From Branchinecta lynchi (taxonomy: Eukaryota > Arthropoda > Branchiopoda > Anostraca > Branchinectidae), in the NCBI GenBank assembly GCA_023053575.1, contig JAKZAP010000016.1, positions 7,808,046 through 7,872,045 on the forward strand: a stretch of 64,000 nt of DNA, read 5' to 3'. The position numbers and the translations under genes are program-made. Below the pieces are notes generated by a model. It was not told the origin of the DNA, searched no databases, and saw nothing but the letters and a program-made list of their open reading frames with translations. Each line of letters begins with the position of its first letter. Position 1 is the first letter of the stretch. Positions 53,460-64,000 of this stretch are shown piece by piece.

Positions 53460-55430
53460 TTATTCAGATTTCAATTCACTTTATTTATCAAAAAATTCTT
53501 CATTGCGAAAAATAGCATAGGAAAATGTCAATAAAATTTCACTAACGTACAAGTACATAATATACTAAAAACTTCATGCAATATACAATTCTGGTACAGT
53601 TTTGGCTAATATTATATACAATTTGTTTCTGTTACAATAATATTCAATTATTGGGTCAAATACTTATGACTACATGTAGAAACAACACACCGAAATCACT
53701 ATTAATAAAACAAACATAAACTTGGTCACGTCACAACTGATAATATAACAACAATATAATCAAACAGAGTTAAAATGGCGAATATAATAAGGCGCAAAAG
53801 ATTTCAGATATGGCTCAGATGATTTAGATGGAGGGAGCTTCAGCTGGGGTTTACTAGCAAGTTTAACCGCTCTTCTTGTGGCCCTTGCGTCTTCCTGCTC
53901 TGTGAAATCCGGCAGTATGTCCCTGTGAATCGGAGTTTATATTTTTTTTCTCCGAAATTCATGACTAGTTCGTGACGTCTTTCCTTTAACGTTTGTAGTT
54001 TTAGGACTTCCAGGCTTGCCTGGTACTCGACGTACTCGTTTCCCAAGATAATTTTGCAGGCAGGTTTCTGTATATTTTCGATTCGGTCACTCTAGTCGAC
54101 AGTAAGGGCACTAGGCCAAACAGGACAAGCGTATTCGACACTTGGTCTCACATATGTTTTAAAGCATGTTAGTAGTGTGTTTCTTTCTCTTGAGGCCAAA
54201 CCTTCTCAGGTATGAAAATGACTTGAGTAAACCTGCTGCTTTGGACTCGATGCTGGCAACATGGGTACTCCATCTCAGGTCATCGTCAAAATGAACACCT
54301 AGGATTTTTACGGAGCTTGTGCACTGCAGGTAATCAGTAGGAAGGTCAAGTACGTCTTGCTTTAGGAAAGTGACATGGAAGAAGGTGCTTTTTTCTTTAC
54401 TAACAGCAAGTTTTACTTCGTTGGCTTCATCCTTGAGCTGTGTGAGAAGGGCCTTCACTGGTTCAACAGGGTTGTTGTCAGAGAGGAGGCGGAGCAGGGA
54501 CATCGAGAGATCGTCTGCGAATTTGTACCGTGTTCTCAACTCTCGCACGAGTCTGTTTATCACGAGTAAGAAGGCCAGCGGACCAATTTTGGACCCTTGA
54601 GCGGCTCCGCAGAAGATTCCAAGAAGTTCAGAAGTGTCACTTTCCTCGAGCTGCACGCATTGCAGTCTTTCAGAGAGAAAGCTTGCCAGCATCTGCCAGC
54701 GATTTTTCGGGCTCCCATGTCGATTGCCTCTTTGACGACAGTTTCGTGATCCAGGTAATCAAAAGCTTTTACAAAGTCAGCTATGATACAGTCAATGTAC
54801 GCCCCTGCTTTTCCAGATGTTCAAGCATATCTTGCAGAAAGTGCACAAGGTAATGTACTGTGCTGCAACCGGGTCGGAACCCATATTGTCGAAGGTCTAA
54901 TTTGCTTTTAATGTCTTCGTAAAGCCATCCGTAAATAATACTTTCGAACACCTTGGAAAATGTGGAGGTTTTTGAGATGGGTCTGAGCTCACTTACGGAT
55001 TTGGGTGAGGTTTTTTTTTGGTATCGGGATTATAAAAGCGGTTTTGAATCTTCTGGGAAAAACTCCTTGAAGAAGGCACTGATTTACCAGAGAAGTGAAT
55101 GGTGCGGATAGCTCGGACGAACGAAGTTTGATTACCTTTATAGAAGGTTCACCTGGAAACGAAGCCTTGTTTCGGTCAAATTTGGAAAATGCCTTCTTTA
55201 TATCCTCAACTTCGATCACAGGAGTTTCGTCTGAGGTTGGTGTCTCGGGAAGTACGGCAATGCCTGGGTACTTGCGGCATATTTCGGCAAAATGTAAGTT
55301 GACTGAGTCCGCTGACAATTTTACCCCCTCGCTGTCGGTCAGTATCAGTGGTTTTCTGTTTTTGCCCATGAGTTTCTGAACCTCCCCATGAAATTTCTTG
55401 GGGTCCAAATCAGTCAGTTTTTCTCCCGTG
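53460..55430 (-). pseudogene. CR1/Jockey-like LINE, reverse transcriptase part
   Basis: On the minus strand, across several frames: DPKKFHGEVQKLMG linker (55408), ELRPISKTSTFSKVFESIIY and QYGFRPGCST (about 54990-54860), ADFVKAFDYLDH (about 54770; motif A), GAAQGSKIGPLAFLLVIN (motif B), YKFADDLSM (motif C) in the 54692-54159 frame, then VRPSVEYACPVWPS and a basic tail ending 53840. The domain order is that of a LINE polymerase. At least three frameshifts and stops make it a pseudogene. The 3' untranslated part runs to about 53460. The 5' part continues beyond the insertion at 55431-60376. Confidence 0.82.
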
Positions 55431-55502
55431 TAGGGGTCGGCACCGTTTCTGTTTCTGTTTTTTTACTACCGTTTTCTGTTCTGTTTTTTTTTTTTTTATA
55501 AC

Positions 55503-58229
55503 AGAACAAGAGCTACGAGCTCATATGGCACTTGTTACGAGTAGGCACGGCTCGGTTATGTCAATGATATATCTAGTGTTTGCTAGGTGTCTTCCCACCA
55601 AGTTTCATCTCGATCCCTCCACTCATAGCGTTTTCCAATATTTCCGGTTCTCCCCTCCAGCTCCCCCCAAAAGTCACCGGATCCGGTTCGGATTTTAAGT
55701 GGGTCGTCTCAGGCATGAGGTCTTTCCAAATATCAAGTTTCATCGAGATCCGGTCACCCGTTCATAAGTTATAAATACCTCAAGATTCCGGATTCCCCCT
55801 CCCTCCACTCCCCCAACAGTGCCCGAATCGGCTCGGTCATGTCAATGATGTATCTAGTGTTTGCTAGGTGTCTTCCCACCAAGTTTCATCTCGATCCCTC
55901 CACTCATAGCGTTCCCCAAGATTTCCGGTTAACCCCTCCAGCTCCCCCAAAAGTCACCGGATCCGGTCCGGATTTTAAGTGGGTCGTCTGAGGCATGAGG
56001 CCTTTCCAAATATCAAGTTCCATCGAGATCCGATCACCCGTTCAAAAGTTATAAATACTTCAAGATTCCGGATTCCCCCTCCCTCCACTCCCCCCACAGT
56101 GCCCGAATTGGCTCGGTTATGTCAATGATGTATCTTCACACCAAGTTTCATCTCGATCCCTCCACTCACAGCGTTTCCCAAGATTTCCGGTTGCCCCCTC
56201 CAGCTCCCCCCAAAAGTCACCGGAACCGGTCCGGATTTTAAGTGGGTCGTCTGAGGCATGAGGTCGTTCCAAATATCAAGTTTCAACGAGATCCGGTCAC
56301 CCGTTAAAAAGTTATAAATACCTCAAGATTCCGGATTCCCCTCCCTCCACTCCCCCGACAGTGCCCGAATCAGCTCGGTCAGGTCAATGATGTATCTAGT
56401 GTTTACTAGGTGTCTTCCCACCAAGTTTCATCTCGACCCCTCCACTCATAGCGTTTCCCAAGATTTCCGGTTGCCTCCTCCAGCTCCCCCAAAAGTCACC
56501 GGATCCGGTCCGGATTTTAAGTGGGTCGTCTGAGGCATGAGGTCGTTCCAAATATCAAGTTTCATCGAGATCCGGTCACCCGTTAAAAAGTTATAAATAC
56601 CTCAAGATTCCGGATTCCCCTCCCTCCACTCCCCCGACAGTGCCCGAATCGGCTCGGCCATGTCAACGATGTATCTAGTGTTTACTAGGTGTCTTCCCAC
56701 CAAGTTTCATCTCGACCCCTCCACTCATAGCGTTTCCCAAGATTTCTGGTTGCCTCCTCCAGCTCCCCCCAAAAGTCACCGGATCCGGTCCGGATTTTAA
56801 GTGGGTCGTCTGAGGCATGAGGTCTTTCCAAATATCAAGTTCCATCGAGATCCGATTACCCGTTCAAAAGTTATAAATACCTCAAGATTCCGGATTCCCC
56901 ATCCCTCCACTCCCCCCCACAGTACCCGAATCGGCTCGGTTATGTCAATGATGTATCTAGTGTTTGCTAGGTGTCTTCCCACCAAGTTTCATCTCGATCC
57001 CTCCACTCATAGCGTTTCCCAAGATTTCCGGTTGCCCCCTCCAGCTCCCCCCAAAAGTCACCGGATCCGGTCCGGATTTTAAGTACGTCGTCTGAGGCAT
57101 GAGGTCTTTCCAAATATCAAGTTCCATCGAGATCCGATCACCCGTTCAAAAGTTATAAATACCTCAAGGTTCCGGATTCCCCCTCCCTCCACTCCCCCCC
57201 ACAGTGCCCGAATCGGCTCGGTTATGTCAATGATGTATCTAGTGTTTGTTAGGTGTCTTCCCACCAAGTTTCATCTCGATCCCTCCACTCATAGCGTTTC
57301 CCAAGATTTTCGGTTGCCCCCTCCAGCTCCCCCCAAAAGTCACCGGATCCGGTCCGGATTTTAAGTGGGTCGTCTGAGGCATGAGGTCGTTCCAAATATC
57401 AAGTTTCATCGAGATCCGATCACCCGTTCAAAAGTTATAAATACCTTAAGATTCCGGATTCCCCCTCCCTCCACTCCCCCCACGGTACCCGAATCGGCTC
57501 GGTTATGTTAATGATGTATCTAGTGTTTGCTAGGTGTCTTCCCACCAAGTTTCATCTCGATCCCTCCACTCATAGCGTTTCCCAAGATTTCCGGTTGCCC
57601 CCTCCAGCTCCCCCCAAAAGTCACCGGATCCGGTCCGGATTTTAAGTACGTCGTCTGAGGCATGAGGTCTTTCCAAATATCAAGTTCCATCGAGATCCGA
57701 TCACCCGTTCAGAAGTTATAAATACCTCAAGGTTCCGGATTCCCCCTCCCTCCACTCCCCCCCACAGTGCCCGAATCGGCTCGGGTACGTCAATGATGTA
57801 TCTAGTGTTTGCTAGGTGTCTTCCCGCCAAGTTTCATCTCGATCCCTCCACTCATAGCGTTTCCCAAGATTTCCGGTTGCCCCCTCCAGCTCCCCCCAAA
57901 AGTCACCGGATCCGGTCCGGATTTTAAGTGGGTCGTCTGAGGCATGAGGTCGTTCCAAATATCAAGTTTCATCGAGATCCGATCACCCGTTCAAAAGTTA
58001 AAAATACCTCAAGATTCCGGATTCCCCCTCCCTCCACTCCCCCCACGGTGCTCGGATGGTGGAAGTGACTATTTCCAACTTAATCATTTGGGGTCCCTGA
58101 TATGCTTGCCAAGTTTTATCGTCCTAGCTTATCTGGAAGTGCCCGAACTAGCAAAACCTGGACAGACCGACGGACGGACAGAAATTGCGATCGCTATATG
58201 GCACTTGGCCGAAGGGCAAGTGCCATAAA
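55503..58229 (+). mobile_element. 282-bp core HINE-like family, young array f (9 cores)
   Basis: The left end AACAAGAGCTACGAGCTCAT at 55505; core markers (GTCAATGATGTATCTAGTG) near 55557, 55838, 56118, 56380, 56658, 56940, 57222, 57503 and 57785; then the ACGG tract (58165) and terminal hairpin to 58229. The third core lacks about 16 bp. Subgroups of cores share variants (for example GTACGTCGTCTGAGG at two cores), suggesting local duplication of multi-core blocks. Confidence 0.85.
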
Positions 58230-58959
58230 AACAGAAAACAGGTAGCCGTTTTTTTAATGCCGTTTCTGTTTCTGTTTCGTTTTTTATATGACCCTTTTAG
58301 CCGTTTCTGTTTTTATTTTACCTGTTTTTTTTTTACAAATTTCCGTTTTTTTGTTACGACTTATACATTCGCTTTTCGGAAGAAAAGATTTGTGAGTCAG
58401 AATAGAGAGATTGCACCCTACCCAAATTATTGGCCATTGGCCATTCTGAGCTAGTGAATTGATGGAAACGTTAATCTTGCTACATCTTGTTGGTATAATA
58501 ACACTTTTGCTGGAAACGTTAATCTGGCTATTTCTTGTTCGTATAACAAACACTTTTGCGAACCGGAGTCTCGCATCCCATTGGTAGGTTAAGACGCGTT
58601 TTTTTTAAACCCAACCAATAGGAAGCACGAATCGTTTTATACTGAAATTTTGAAGCCTTCAAGCTCCCATTGCTGATGAAACTTTTATACAAAGCTGTAA
58701 TTATACAACTAAGCAAGAGCCGGCGAACTTTTCTAATGTTCAAATTTTTTTTTTCAACTTTTCGGTAAAGAGGGCACTTTTAGGGTGCTAGGTATTCATT
58801 TTTAAGCAAAACCCTTGTAGCGCAAATGACCATGGACCCTCGGGGGATCGTGAAATGTGTAGTTTGGTCAAAAGTAATTAATCACTTTGCGGTTAACGTG
58901 TGCACTTCAAAGGAGCTGGCAGTTAATTTCTGTACTTTAGGGGATGGTCGGATCTGGAA

Positions 58960-59765
58960 ATTGACAATTTGTGAGCCAATCTTATAGAGTCTCTAATGTT
59001 TCAGCCCAGTTTCATCGTACAAGATTTCCAGTACTCCACTCCACCCCCACATCCATCGGATCCGGTCCTCACTTGAAATGGGACATCCGAGAAATGAGGT
59101 CTATCCAAATATCAAGGTTCATTATGATCCGATCACCCGTTCGAAAGTTATATATACCTCAAGATTCCAGATTCCTCCTCCCTCCACTCACCCACGATGC
59201 TCGGATCGGGGAACTGACTATTTCCAAGTTAATTTGTTCGGGTCTTTGATTCCTGCCAAGTTTCATCGTCCTAGCCCACATAGGAGTACCTTAACTCCGG
59301 ATCACGGGAATTCCGGAACCCACTCCAACTTCCCCCACAGTGCCAAATCCGGTCCAGTTCTGTCTATGATGTACCAAGGGCTTGTGCTTGTTCTTCCCAC
59401 CAAGTTTAATCCTGAACGCTCAAGAAATTTCTGGTCCCCTCTTCCGACCCCCCCCCCCCCTTATTCATCGGATTCGAACCAGACTTGAAATGGACGGTCT
59501 GAGACACGAGGTCGTTCAAATACCAAGTTTCATTAAAATCCGATCACCCCTTCCAAGGTTATACATACGTCAATATTTCGGATCCCTGTCACTCCACCCC
59601 CACGGTGGTCGGATCGTCTAAGTGACTAGTTCCAAGATAGTTTGGTCAGATCTCTGATGTCTGCCAAGTTTCATCGTCCTAACACATCTGGAAATACCCT
59701 ACAACTCGAGAGCACTGGAGCGACCGACCGACTGAAAAGTGATCGGTATATGGCACTTGAGTGAA
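58960..59765 (+). mobile_element. 282-bp core HINE-like family, old truncated copy g
   Basis: Diverged cores with CCAAGTTTCATC, GATCCGATCACCCGTTCGAA and CCTCCCTCCACTC words, ending ATCGGTATATGGCACTTGAG. It lacks the left terminus and ACGG tract and lies within the hAT element. Confidence 0.58.
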
Positions 59766-60376
59766 AACCCAGGTTCAAACGATGGAGCATACTGACAGGG
59801 GTGACCCATGGTTATCACACGCAGTTGTACCCTTTCTTCCGCATAGGAGTATCAGCATATAGTACTCTGGCAACTAAAACAATTTGGTATTTAATTTTTT
59901 ACCTTGAAATATTCAGCTTTTAAAGGGTACTGGTACCCTTCTTGGGAATAAGGGGTACACATACGTATGACTTCCATATTCGCCCCTGCCAGCATGCCGC
60001 AGCATTTGACCATGGGTATAAAAAAGGCCTTATTTTTGTATTTTATTTTTCACCTAACACAAATATACTCGACCTTCTCTCGCAACCTTCTCCGTCAGAC
60101 CCTCCCTGATTCCCCTTCTCACGCTATTCACTTTCAATCTGCCGCCTTACCGTTCGAAATGGTCGCCTTACTGTTGTCTTATAAACCCAAAGAAGTAGTA
60201 AAAAAAAAACAGAAATACCTGTTAAAACGGCCGTTTTCTGTTTCTCCGGGAAAAAACGGAAAAACAGAAACAGTTTTCCGTTTTTTTTATCACCGTTTCT
60301 GTTTCTGTTCCGTTTTTTATTTGCCGTTTTTTACCGTTTTTGTTTTAGCCAAAAACAGAAACGGTGCCGACCCCTA

Positions 60377-61420
60377 CTCCCGTGTTCGTGTCTGCATTTC
60401 TTAATTTTCCTGGTAATCATGTTGCGAAGCTTTTTCGCTTTGGTCGTATCGCCACTAATATGTTTGCTGTCACGTTCTCGAATGAGTGTTTTAATTTCCT
60501 CTGATATCCATGGCTTGAGATTCGACTTTAGAGGCACATTCTCGCCGCTCCCCGAGGACTCCTCGGGGAATCAAAGGGAACGGCGAGAACAGAGGGAGTC
60601 ACTCCACGCGGACTCCGCGGACAGAAACAGCGAGAACACGGGGAATGCTACCAGCATGGATTTTGTTCGAAAAATAGATATGCAGTTGACGAAATTAGTC
60701 TGTAGCCGCTTTATATTTGGTTTTGTTTCTTCTGATTATTTTTAACTAGTTTTACATTGCACCAACACCAGCAAAAATTGATTCCCCTCCGAATCTGAAA
60801 AGGAGTCCTTTTTGATGATGGTGATGATAATCAGAGCATTGCCGTCCGTGGGGACTCGCGAGAATACGGGGAGTGAGTCCCCGGGACAAACAAAAACGCG
60901 GGGACTCCTCAAGTGGAGTCCGCGGGGAACGGCGAGAGTACGCCTTAGGTATTTTGTTTTGATTTGAAAATGTTCTTCGAAGAGAGCGTTCAGCTGGTCA
61001 CAAAATACGTTTGCCATCTGCTCTGCGTCACTAAGTCAATACAGATAACTCCAGTTGTGAGACCTGAGGGTAAGTAGCCGCGAGGATACTCACTAGACGG
61101 GATATCCCAAGCAAGAGAGAAATTCCCTAAACCTGAATGATTAGTCTCGCAAGATTCGACTCCGGAGACATCTCGGTATCCCAGCTTTGAATGATTTCTT
61201 TTTTGGACAGTAGATGACATTGCTTCGCAGGCTTGTGCGAGGCGCATTTTCCTGCTGTCTGACGTAGCAATGGGTAGCAATGTTGAGTTTCGATTTACAT
61301 CGGCAGATGGCATCGAAGTCTTTACCTGTCGATCATCGGTACCATTAGGTTCCGGAATGGTGTTGGATAAGTTGTCATCGCGGAATCTATTTCGGTAGTG
61401 ACGCTGGCACTGGGGACAGA
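60377..61420 (-). pseudogene. 5' part of the split LINE, with a second insertion
   Basis: Minus strand: a frame opening VCPQCQRHYRNRFRDDN (61419) and running to 60990 (a CxxC-H type finger, then low similarity to anything known), then by frameshift FCDQLNALFEEHFQIKTKYL (about 61000-60935), an insertion at about 60545-60934, and NVPLKSNLKPWISEEIKTLI then RERDSKH (60537-60400), the Lys-Pro-Trp linker typical between LINE endonuclease and RT. The endonuclease domain was not found, so a deletion is likely. Sequence resumes in the RT part at 55422. Confidence 0.65.
60545..60934. mobile_element. Palindrome-ended non-autonomous element inserted in the LINE
   Basis: It is bounded by inverted TCTCGCCG(C/T)TCCCC sequences (60540 and about 60930), with internal GGAGTCC/GGACTCC palindromes. 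The middle 60640-60810 matches 7945-8114. Removing it joins the two LINE linker segments, as expected for an insertion. Confidence 0.6.
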
Positions 61421-61571
61421 CTGCTTCATCTTATCTTATCTTGGCTTCAAACTTTATAAACCTCCCAAAAACATTATGTATAGCTTCCTTGGTCGAGAAA
61501 CGCCGACTGACCTTGTCTGGGCAATTTGCACAGAATAGACGAAGAGAAGAGGGCTTTGCTCGCAACCCAGG

Positions 61572-61700
61572 GCTGCCACATTGACACATTTTATGTCAAA
61601 ATGACACATTTTGATGTTACGTGATACAATGACACATTTGCTGAAAAAGCTGACACAATTTCCATAGACATGACATATCTTAATTATATGGTCCTATTTT
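61572..61700. mobile_element. Fragment of a CAGGGxTGCCACAT hAT-type MITE
   Basis: CAGGGCTGCCACATTGACAC matches the terminus of 20414-20677, followed by repeated ATGACACATTT words. The other terminus was not seen. Confidence 0.5.
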
Positions 61701-62084
61701 TGAAACTATTAGCCTTAGGAATAGAAGAAAAAATAAATTTCAACTTCCTTCTCTAAGAAAAGCCGTTCCAACCACACCCGTATTTCACTACGAGGTGAAG
61801 AACGGGCTTAAACTGGTGCCCATTTGATAAACAGCGCAGAAATTCTTAGCAGAATTTTCGGCTGAAGAAGTTTCCAAGTCTGCGCAAGTGCGGATTCGTG
61901 AACATAGAGCGGTTGCCACTGAGGATTTGGAATGAGAAGATGGGAATTTGACACTGATTTTACGTCGAAACTTGACGAGCTCACTCCGAGATCGTCGTGC
62001 ATTCTTGTTCTGGGTTTTCTTCCGATTTCGGGTCTTGTTTCTTCTTTTCTGCATTTTACTTTCACAGATAAGGGACAAAGATTG

Positions 62085-62560
62085 CTCTTGTTATTATGGC
62101 ACTTGAGCATACTCAAGTGCCATATAGCGATCGTAATTTCTGTCGGTATGTGTGTCTGTCGGTCTGTCCCGGTTTTGCTAGTTTGGGCACTTCCACATGA
62201 GCTAGGACGATGAAACTTGGAAGGCATATAAGGGACCCACCTAGATTAACTTGAAAACAATCACTGCCCCGATCCGGACATCTTGGGGGGAGTGGTGGGA
62301 TGGGAAATCCGGAAACTAGTAACTTGCATAACTTTAGAACGGGTAATCGGACATGCATGAAACTTGACATGTGTCAAGAACAAGTGCTTCAGACGCTTAA
62401 TTTAAAATCCGGACCAGATCCGATAACTTGGGGGGGGGGCTGGAGGGGCGGAAACGTGAAACGCTTCCACATAAGCTAAGACGATGAAACTTGGCAGGCG
62501 TAGCAGGAAACCGGCTAGATTAACTTGGAAATAATCACTTCTCCAATCCGGCCAATTCAA
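62085..62560 (-). mobile_element. 282-bp core HINE-like family, truncated copies h
   Basis: It starts with the hairpin ATGGCACTTGAG/CTCAAGTGCCAT (62096-62124), then CGATCGTAATTTCTGTCGG and one diverged core. After 62460 a second terminal-side fragment begins (CATAAGCTAAGACGATGAAA), giving two partial elements in tandem. Confidence 0.6.
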
Positions 62561-62650
62561 CGAACTGCTTTTCTTTCGGTAGGCAAAGATTGTCCGAAAC
62601 AACCCCTTCAAAACTGTCCGAACCAACCCCACCCTGACTAAAATAACAAA

Positions 62651-62747
62651 ATGGCGTACCAGAAGCAAATTAAGTGACCTATCTCGAAAATACTACACAG
62701 GCTATAAACCCTGATCACTAAGCTATATGGCAACTCTGGTACGCCAT
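62651..62747. repeat. Inverted repeat with perfect 13-bp arms
   Basis: ATGGCGTACCAGA (62651-62663) and TCTGGTACGCCAT (62735-62747) enclose 71 bp. It may be a very short MITE. Confidence 0.6.
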
Positions 62748-63109
62748 TGTCTACAAGAAAGTAAAAGATCAAAAAAGTTTGCGTTTAATGAATGTCATAT
62801 TTACGATGTTTTCAGGGAGGGAAGAAAAACGCGAATTCATCCTTGTGAAGTTCAGTTTGGGAAAAGGTCAAACCAATGTGTTTCTTATGGGGGAAAGTTG
62901 GTGAAGAAGAGAGGTTGTTTGAAAGAAAATAGGTTGAGGGGCGTGGCTATATTCTTTCTGCGCGACAGTGGGACTAAAATCATCTTTCTGTAGAATCTTT
63001 ACTGAAATAAGTTTGAAGTGCCCAGCCCCTGTATTGCTAGGTTAACTGAAAGTACAAATGAGGTTTTTTCATTTTAATGCAACTTCGGAAATTGAAACAT
63101 GTGTTTTTT

Positions 63110-64000
63110 TTATGGCACTTGCCCTTCGGCCAAGTGCCATATAGCGATCGCAATTTCTGTCCGTCCGTCGGTCTGTCGGTCTGTCCAGGTTTTGCTAGTT
63201 CGGGCACTTCCAGATAAGCTAGGACGATAAAACTTGGCAGGCATATCAGGGACCCCAAATGATTAAGTTGGAAATAGTCACTTCCCCGATCCGAGCACCG
63301 TGGGGGGAGTGGAGGGAGGGGGAATCCGGAATCTTGAGGTATTTTTAACTTTTGAACGGGTGATCGGATCTCGATGAAACTTGATATTTGGAACGACCTC
63401 ATGTCTCAGACGACCCACTTAAAATCCGGACCGGATCCGGTGACTTTTGGGGGGAGCTGGAGGGGGCAACCGGAAATCTTGGGAAACGCTATGAGTGGAG
63501 GGATCGAGATGAAACTTGGTGGGAAGACACCTAGCAAACACTAGATACATCATTGACATAACCAAGCCGATTCGAGCACTGTGGGGGGAGTGGAGGGAGG
63601 GGGAATCCGGAATCTTGAGGTATTTATAACTTTTGAACGGGTGATTGGATCTCGATGGAACTTGATATTTGGAAAGACCTCATGCCTCAGACGACCTACT
63701 TAAAATCCGGACCGGATCCGGTGACTTTTGGGGGGAGCTGGAGGGGGCAACCGGAAATCTTGTGAAACGCTATGAGTGGAGGGATCGAGATGAAACTTGG
63801 TGGGAAGACACCTAGCAAACACTAGATACATCATTGAAATAACCGAGCCGATTCGGGTACTGTGGGGGGAGTGGAGGGAGGGGGAATCCGGAATCTTGAG
63901 ATATTTATAAGTTTTGAACGGGTGATCGGATCTCGATGGAACTTGATATTTGGAAAGACCTCATACCTCAGAGGACCCACTTAAAATCTGGACCGGATCC
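63110..64000 (-). mobile_element. 282-bp core HINE-like family, young array i, runs off the right edge
   Basis: Minus orientation: hairpin TATGGCACTTG/CAAGTGCCATA (63111-63141), GTCCGTCCGTCGGTCTGTC (63160), then cores with CCACAGTGC-type boundaries near 63300, 63580 and 63860 (period about 282). The far end is outside the window. Confidence 0.82.

Larger units (their letters stand above)
55431..60376. mobile_element. hAT-type element, 4946 bp, inserted in the LINE
   Basis: Perfect 24-bp inverted termini begin TAGGGGTCGGCACCGTTTCT at each end, followed by subterminal CCGTTTCTGTTTCTG repeats in inverted orientation. CTCCCGTG is duplicated exactly at 55423-55430 and 60377-60384. No transposase was found; the interior is two elements of the 282-bp core family plus unassigned sequence, so it is non-autonomous and was enlarged by later insertions. 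Confidence 0.9.

Noticed and set aside
45103..58229. Regularly spaced repeats resembling a CRISPR-like array
   Set aside because: There are no distinct repeat and spacer classes; the whole 282-bp unit is repeated, and the DNA is animal.
59967..60404. 145-codon plus-strand ORF near the hAT right end
   Set aside because: It is formed by CCGTTTCTGTTT subterminal repeats and runs through the terminus into the LINE; no domain.
62727..62993. 88-codon plus-strand ORF
   Set aside because: It starts inside the inverted repeat arm, has no known motif and no supporting context.

Overview
This window is animal nuclear DNA. Its genes have many short exons with canonical GT-AG introns, and most of the rest is nested eukaryotic transposons: Penelope-like, LINE, hAT, Harbinger, and Helentron-associated elements of the HINE/pearl type. 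No prokaryotic or organellar gene organisation is visible. The repeat types (GIY-YIG Penelope-like elements, tandem-core elements with an ACGG microsatellite) are common in aquatic invertebrates, but I cannot name a taxon from sequence alone.

Three host genes are supported. (1) At the left edge, minus strand (1084 down to 1 and beyond), is the 5' part of an unrecognised Pro/Gln/Ser-rich protein with a 10-residue repeat encoded by a 30-bp minisatellite. (2) A monoacylglycerol-lipase-like (MGLL family) gene lies on the plus strand: six exons from 4129 to 17896, first coding exon not found. (3) A second, complete MGLL-like gene lies on the minus strand: seven coding exons from 48744 down to 21454, 306 codons plus stop, with an intact Ser/Asp/His triad. 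The two lipase genes converge tail to tail, share all intron positions and phases, and five of their six comparable exons are identical in length (107, 137, 156, 132 and 105 bp). They look like an inverted duplication. A possible further single exon lies antisense in an intron of the first lipase gene (7745-7444).

Layout: 1-1.1 kb, partial Pro/Gln-rich gene. 1.1-4.1 kb, low-complexity DNA with long G runs and fold-back sequence. 4.1-17.9 kb, plus-strand lipase gene, its introns filled with HINE-like arrays (8.1-10.6, 12.9-13.8, 15.3-16.2 kb), LINE tails and Penelope-derived termini. 17.9-21.4 kb, the intergenic space between the two gene ends, with MITEs and a Harbinger relic. 21.4-48.8 kb, minus-strand lipase gene, whose introns hold most of the transposons, including a Penelope-like element with an internally deleted reverse transcriptase and a GIY-YIG endonuclease (about 35.5-38.7 kb). 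48.8-53.5 kb, MITEs and one HINE. 53.5-61.4 kb, a minus-strand LINE split by a 4.9-kb hAT-type element (8-bp target duplication) that itself carries a 9-unit array of a 282-bp repeat. 61.4-64 kb, more of the 282-bp repeat family running off the right edge.

The most interesting signals are: two unrelated-looking tandem-core families (about 137-bp and 282-bp units) with the same architecture and a shared short motif; ten copies of a hammerhead-ribozyme-like core in Penelope termini; a near-perfect 67-bp snap-back; transposon ends within about 20 nt of two lipase splice donors; and datable nesting (Harbinger in hAT, MITE in hAT, HINE in hAT in LINE).
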